From: Chloroflexota bacterium
GTDB taxonomy: Bacteria; Chloroflexota; Dormibacteria; Dormibacterales; Dormibacteraceae
Assembly: GCA_005880915.1 (NCBI GenBank)
Contig: VBIW01000038.1
Span: forward strand, 62,001-126,000
Reading direction: 5' to 3'
Length of the DNA: 64,000 nucleotides
Made by a program: the position numbers and the translations under genes
Part shown: positions 63,170 through 64,000 of the stretch, piece after piece
Layout: each line of letters opens with the position of its first letter
How positions within the stretch are numbered: position 1 is the stretch's first letter
Notes under the pieces: model-generated
What the model was told of the DNA's origin: nothing
Seen by the model: the letters and a program-made list of their open reading frames with translations, nothing else
Databases searched by the model: none

Positions 63170-63870
63170 TGGGACTCCTAGGGCACATCGCCATCCTGCT
63201 GAGGAAGAGCACCGCGGTTGTGCTCGCCCCGGCGCCCGATCCGCGGGTGACTCATCTCACGTCCCACCAGAAGCAGCGCGCCCTGCTGAACCAGGTGGTG
63301 AAAGCGGGCGCGGAGGTCGGCGCCGCCAAGGAGCGCCTCCGCGCCGCGTCCGACGCGGTACGCCAGAAGCTGCCCGCGATGGAGGAGCAGGCCCGTCGCG
63401 AGCTGAAGGCAGGGCACGAGGCCGCCGCCCGCCTCGCCCTGCAGCGCCGCCAGGTCGTGGTCCGAGAGCTCGAGACGCTGGAGCGCCAGCTGGCCGAGGT
63501 CGAGAAGGAAGAGGCGGCGCTGGCCGTGATCGAGCAGCGGTTGTCGGGACAGATCGAAGCTTTCGCTGCGCGCCAGGAGGTGATCAAGGCGCGTTTCAGC
63601 GCGGCCGAGGCGCAGGTGCGGATCAACGAGGCGATGACCGGCGTATCGCAGGATTTCGCCGATCTCACCGCAGCGCTGCATCGCGCCGAGCAGACCACCG
63701 AGGACATGCAGGCGCGCGCATCGGCGATCGACCGCCTGGTCGCTGAGGGCGACCTTGACGCGATCACGTTCGCCGCGGGCTCTGACGCCATCGATGCGCG
63801 TTACGAGACGCTCGGCGCGGACGCTGACGTCGAACGCCAGCTCGACGCGCTCAGAGAGCTGGATCGTTGA
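63169..63870 (+). CDS. PspA/IM30-like coiled-coil protein (copy 2)
   Basis: A 233-residue protein from ATG 63169 (GTG one codon earlier is possible). It begins with a hydrophobic/amphipathic segment (MGLLGHIAILLRKSTAVVLAP) and continues as coiled coil (KLPAMEEQARRELKAGHEAAARL, then ETLERQLAEVEKEEAAL), with a C-terminal AIDRLVAEGDLD helix as in copy 1. Divergent PspA-like; its stop end overlaps the convergent next gene by 20 nt. Confidence 0.8.
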   Translation: MGLLGHIAILLRKSTAVVLAPAPDPRVTHLTSHQKQRALLNQVVKAGAEVGAAKERLRAASDAVRQKLPAMEEQARRELKAGHEAAARLALQRRQVVVRELETLERQLAEVEKEEAALAVIEQRLSGQIEAFAARQEVIKARFSAAEAQVRINEAMTGVSQDFADLTAALHRAEQTTEDMQARASAIDRLVAEGDLDAITFAAGSDAIDARYETLGADADVERQLDALRELDR

Positions 63871-64000
63871 GGGTCATCCTGCTCACGCTCCACTCGTCGA
63901 GGCGATTCGCCACCAGCTCAAAACCGTGATGGAGGCGGCGATAGTAGGTCGGCCGCGAGAGGTGGAGGCGCTCCATGATCACGTCGTGGCTGCCGACCTT
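63851..64000 (-). CDS. C-terminal end of an HTH-containing protein (cut by window end)
   Basis: The last 49 residues of a minus-strand gene: KVGSHDVIMERLHLSRPTYYRR, then LHHGFELVANRLDEW and a short tail. The R-L-x-L-S-R-x-T-Y-x-R-R-L pattern is a helix-turn-helix of the kind found at the ends of several regulatory or ATPase proteins. The rest lies outside the window, so no family can be given. It overlaps the end of pspA copy 2. Confidence 0.6.
   Translation of the reverse strand, partial: KVGSHDVIMERLHLSRPTYYRRLHHGFELVANRLDEWSVSRMTLNDPAL

Overview
The window is GC-rich chromosomal DNA with densely packed genes from a free-living aerobic bacterium. GTG and TTG starts are frequent. The gene set is Terrabacteria-like: an aa3-type cytochrome oxidase with a separate cupredoxin, an F420-type LLM oxidoreductase, a MarP-like protease, Trm112, DUF1684, DUF2252, DUF5671 and DUF929 proteins, a TreS-Pep2/GlgE/GlgB route, and a VKOR/DUF929 thiol-oxidation pair. 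A Chloroflexota-like or Candidatus Dormibacterota-like lineage, or a deep actinobacterial relative, fits best. This is inferred from gene content only; there is no rRNA gene in the window to test it.

Layout. 1-4.8 kb holds poorly known accessory genes: a TraB-like protein, a protein with an internal duplication, a terpenoid-cyclase-fold protein, a membrane protein and a VOC protein. 4.8-8.8 kb is the respiratory oxidase, with coxC, a zinc-ribbon subunit IV and a cupredoxin on the minus strand, divergent from coxB-coxA. 9-19.2 kb is mixed: a MarP-like protease, Trm112, DUF5671 and DUF1684 proteins, an LLM oxidoreductase, a LysR regulator next to an isocitrate-lyase-family gene, and SppA. 19.5-23.3 kb encodes a fused alpha/beta 2-oxoacid dehydrogenase E1 and an XRE-TPR regulator. 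23.8-36.2 kb is an amino-acid biosynthesis island: minus-strand ilvB-ilvN-ilvC-leuA-pheA, preceded by a leader peptide and attenuator, then leuC-leuD, ilvD, a cystathionine synthase/lyase and a cystathionine beta-synthase. 36.3-40.2 kb is a membrane/copper/disulfide operon. 40.3-46.4 kb has DUF2252, a potassium-channel-like protein and a sugar ABC transporter. 46.5-50.9 kb has Lon, a 2-hydroxyacid dehydrogenase, a CoA-binding protein and a CYTH protein. 50.9-59.7 kb carries an aldehyde dehydrogenase and the trehalose-to-alpha-glucan genes glgE, treS-pep2 and glgB. 60-64 kb has a DUF559-type gene and a tightly coupled cluster of two PspA/IM30 paralogues around two paralogous membrane proteins.

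The most unusual structure is a family of intergenic two-hairpin elements at seven loci (about 8.9, 15.7, 17.3, 23.7, 27.6, 31.7 and 34.7 kb). All copies point the same way. At several loci each copy travels with a duplicate of the adjoining gene end. At ilvB/ilvN the tandem copies preserve what looks like an ancestral overlapping stop/start junction, so both genes stay intact. At sppA the start region, including the N-terminal membrane anchor, is repeated three times. A second palindromic repeat (TTGGCGCCAA or TGTATCCA core) lies at five other loci. The ilv operon has a 28-residue leader peptide very rich in Leu/Val/Ile, followed by a terminator with a matching antiterminator segment, which is a clear ribosome-mediated attenuator.
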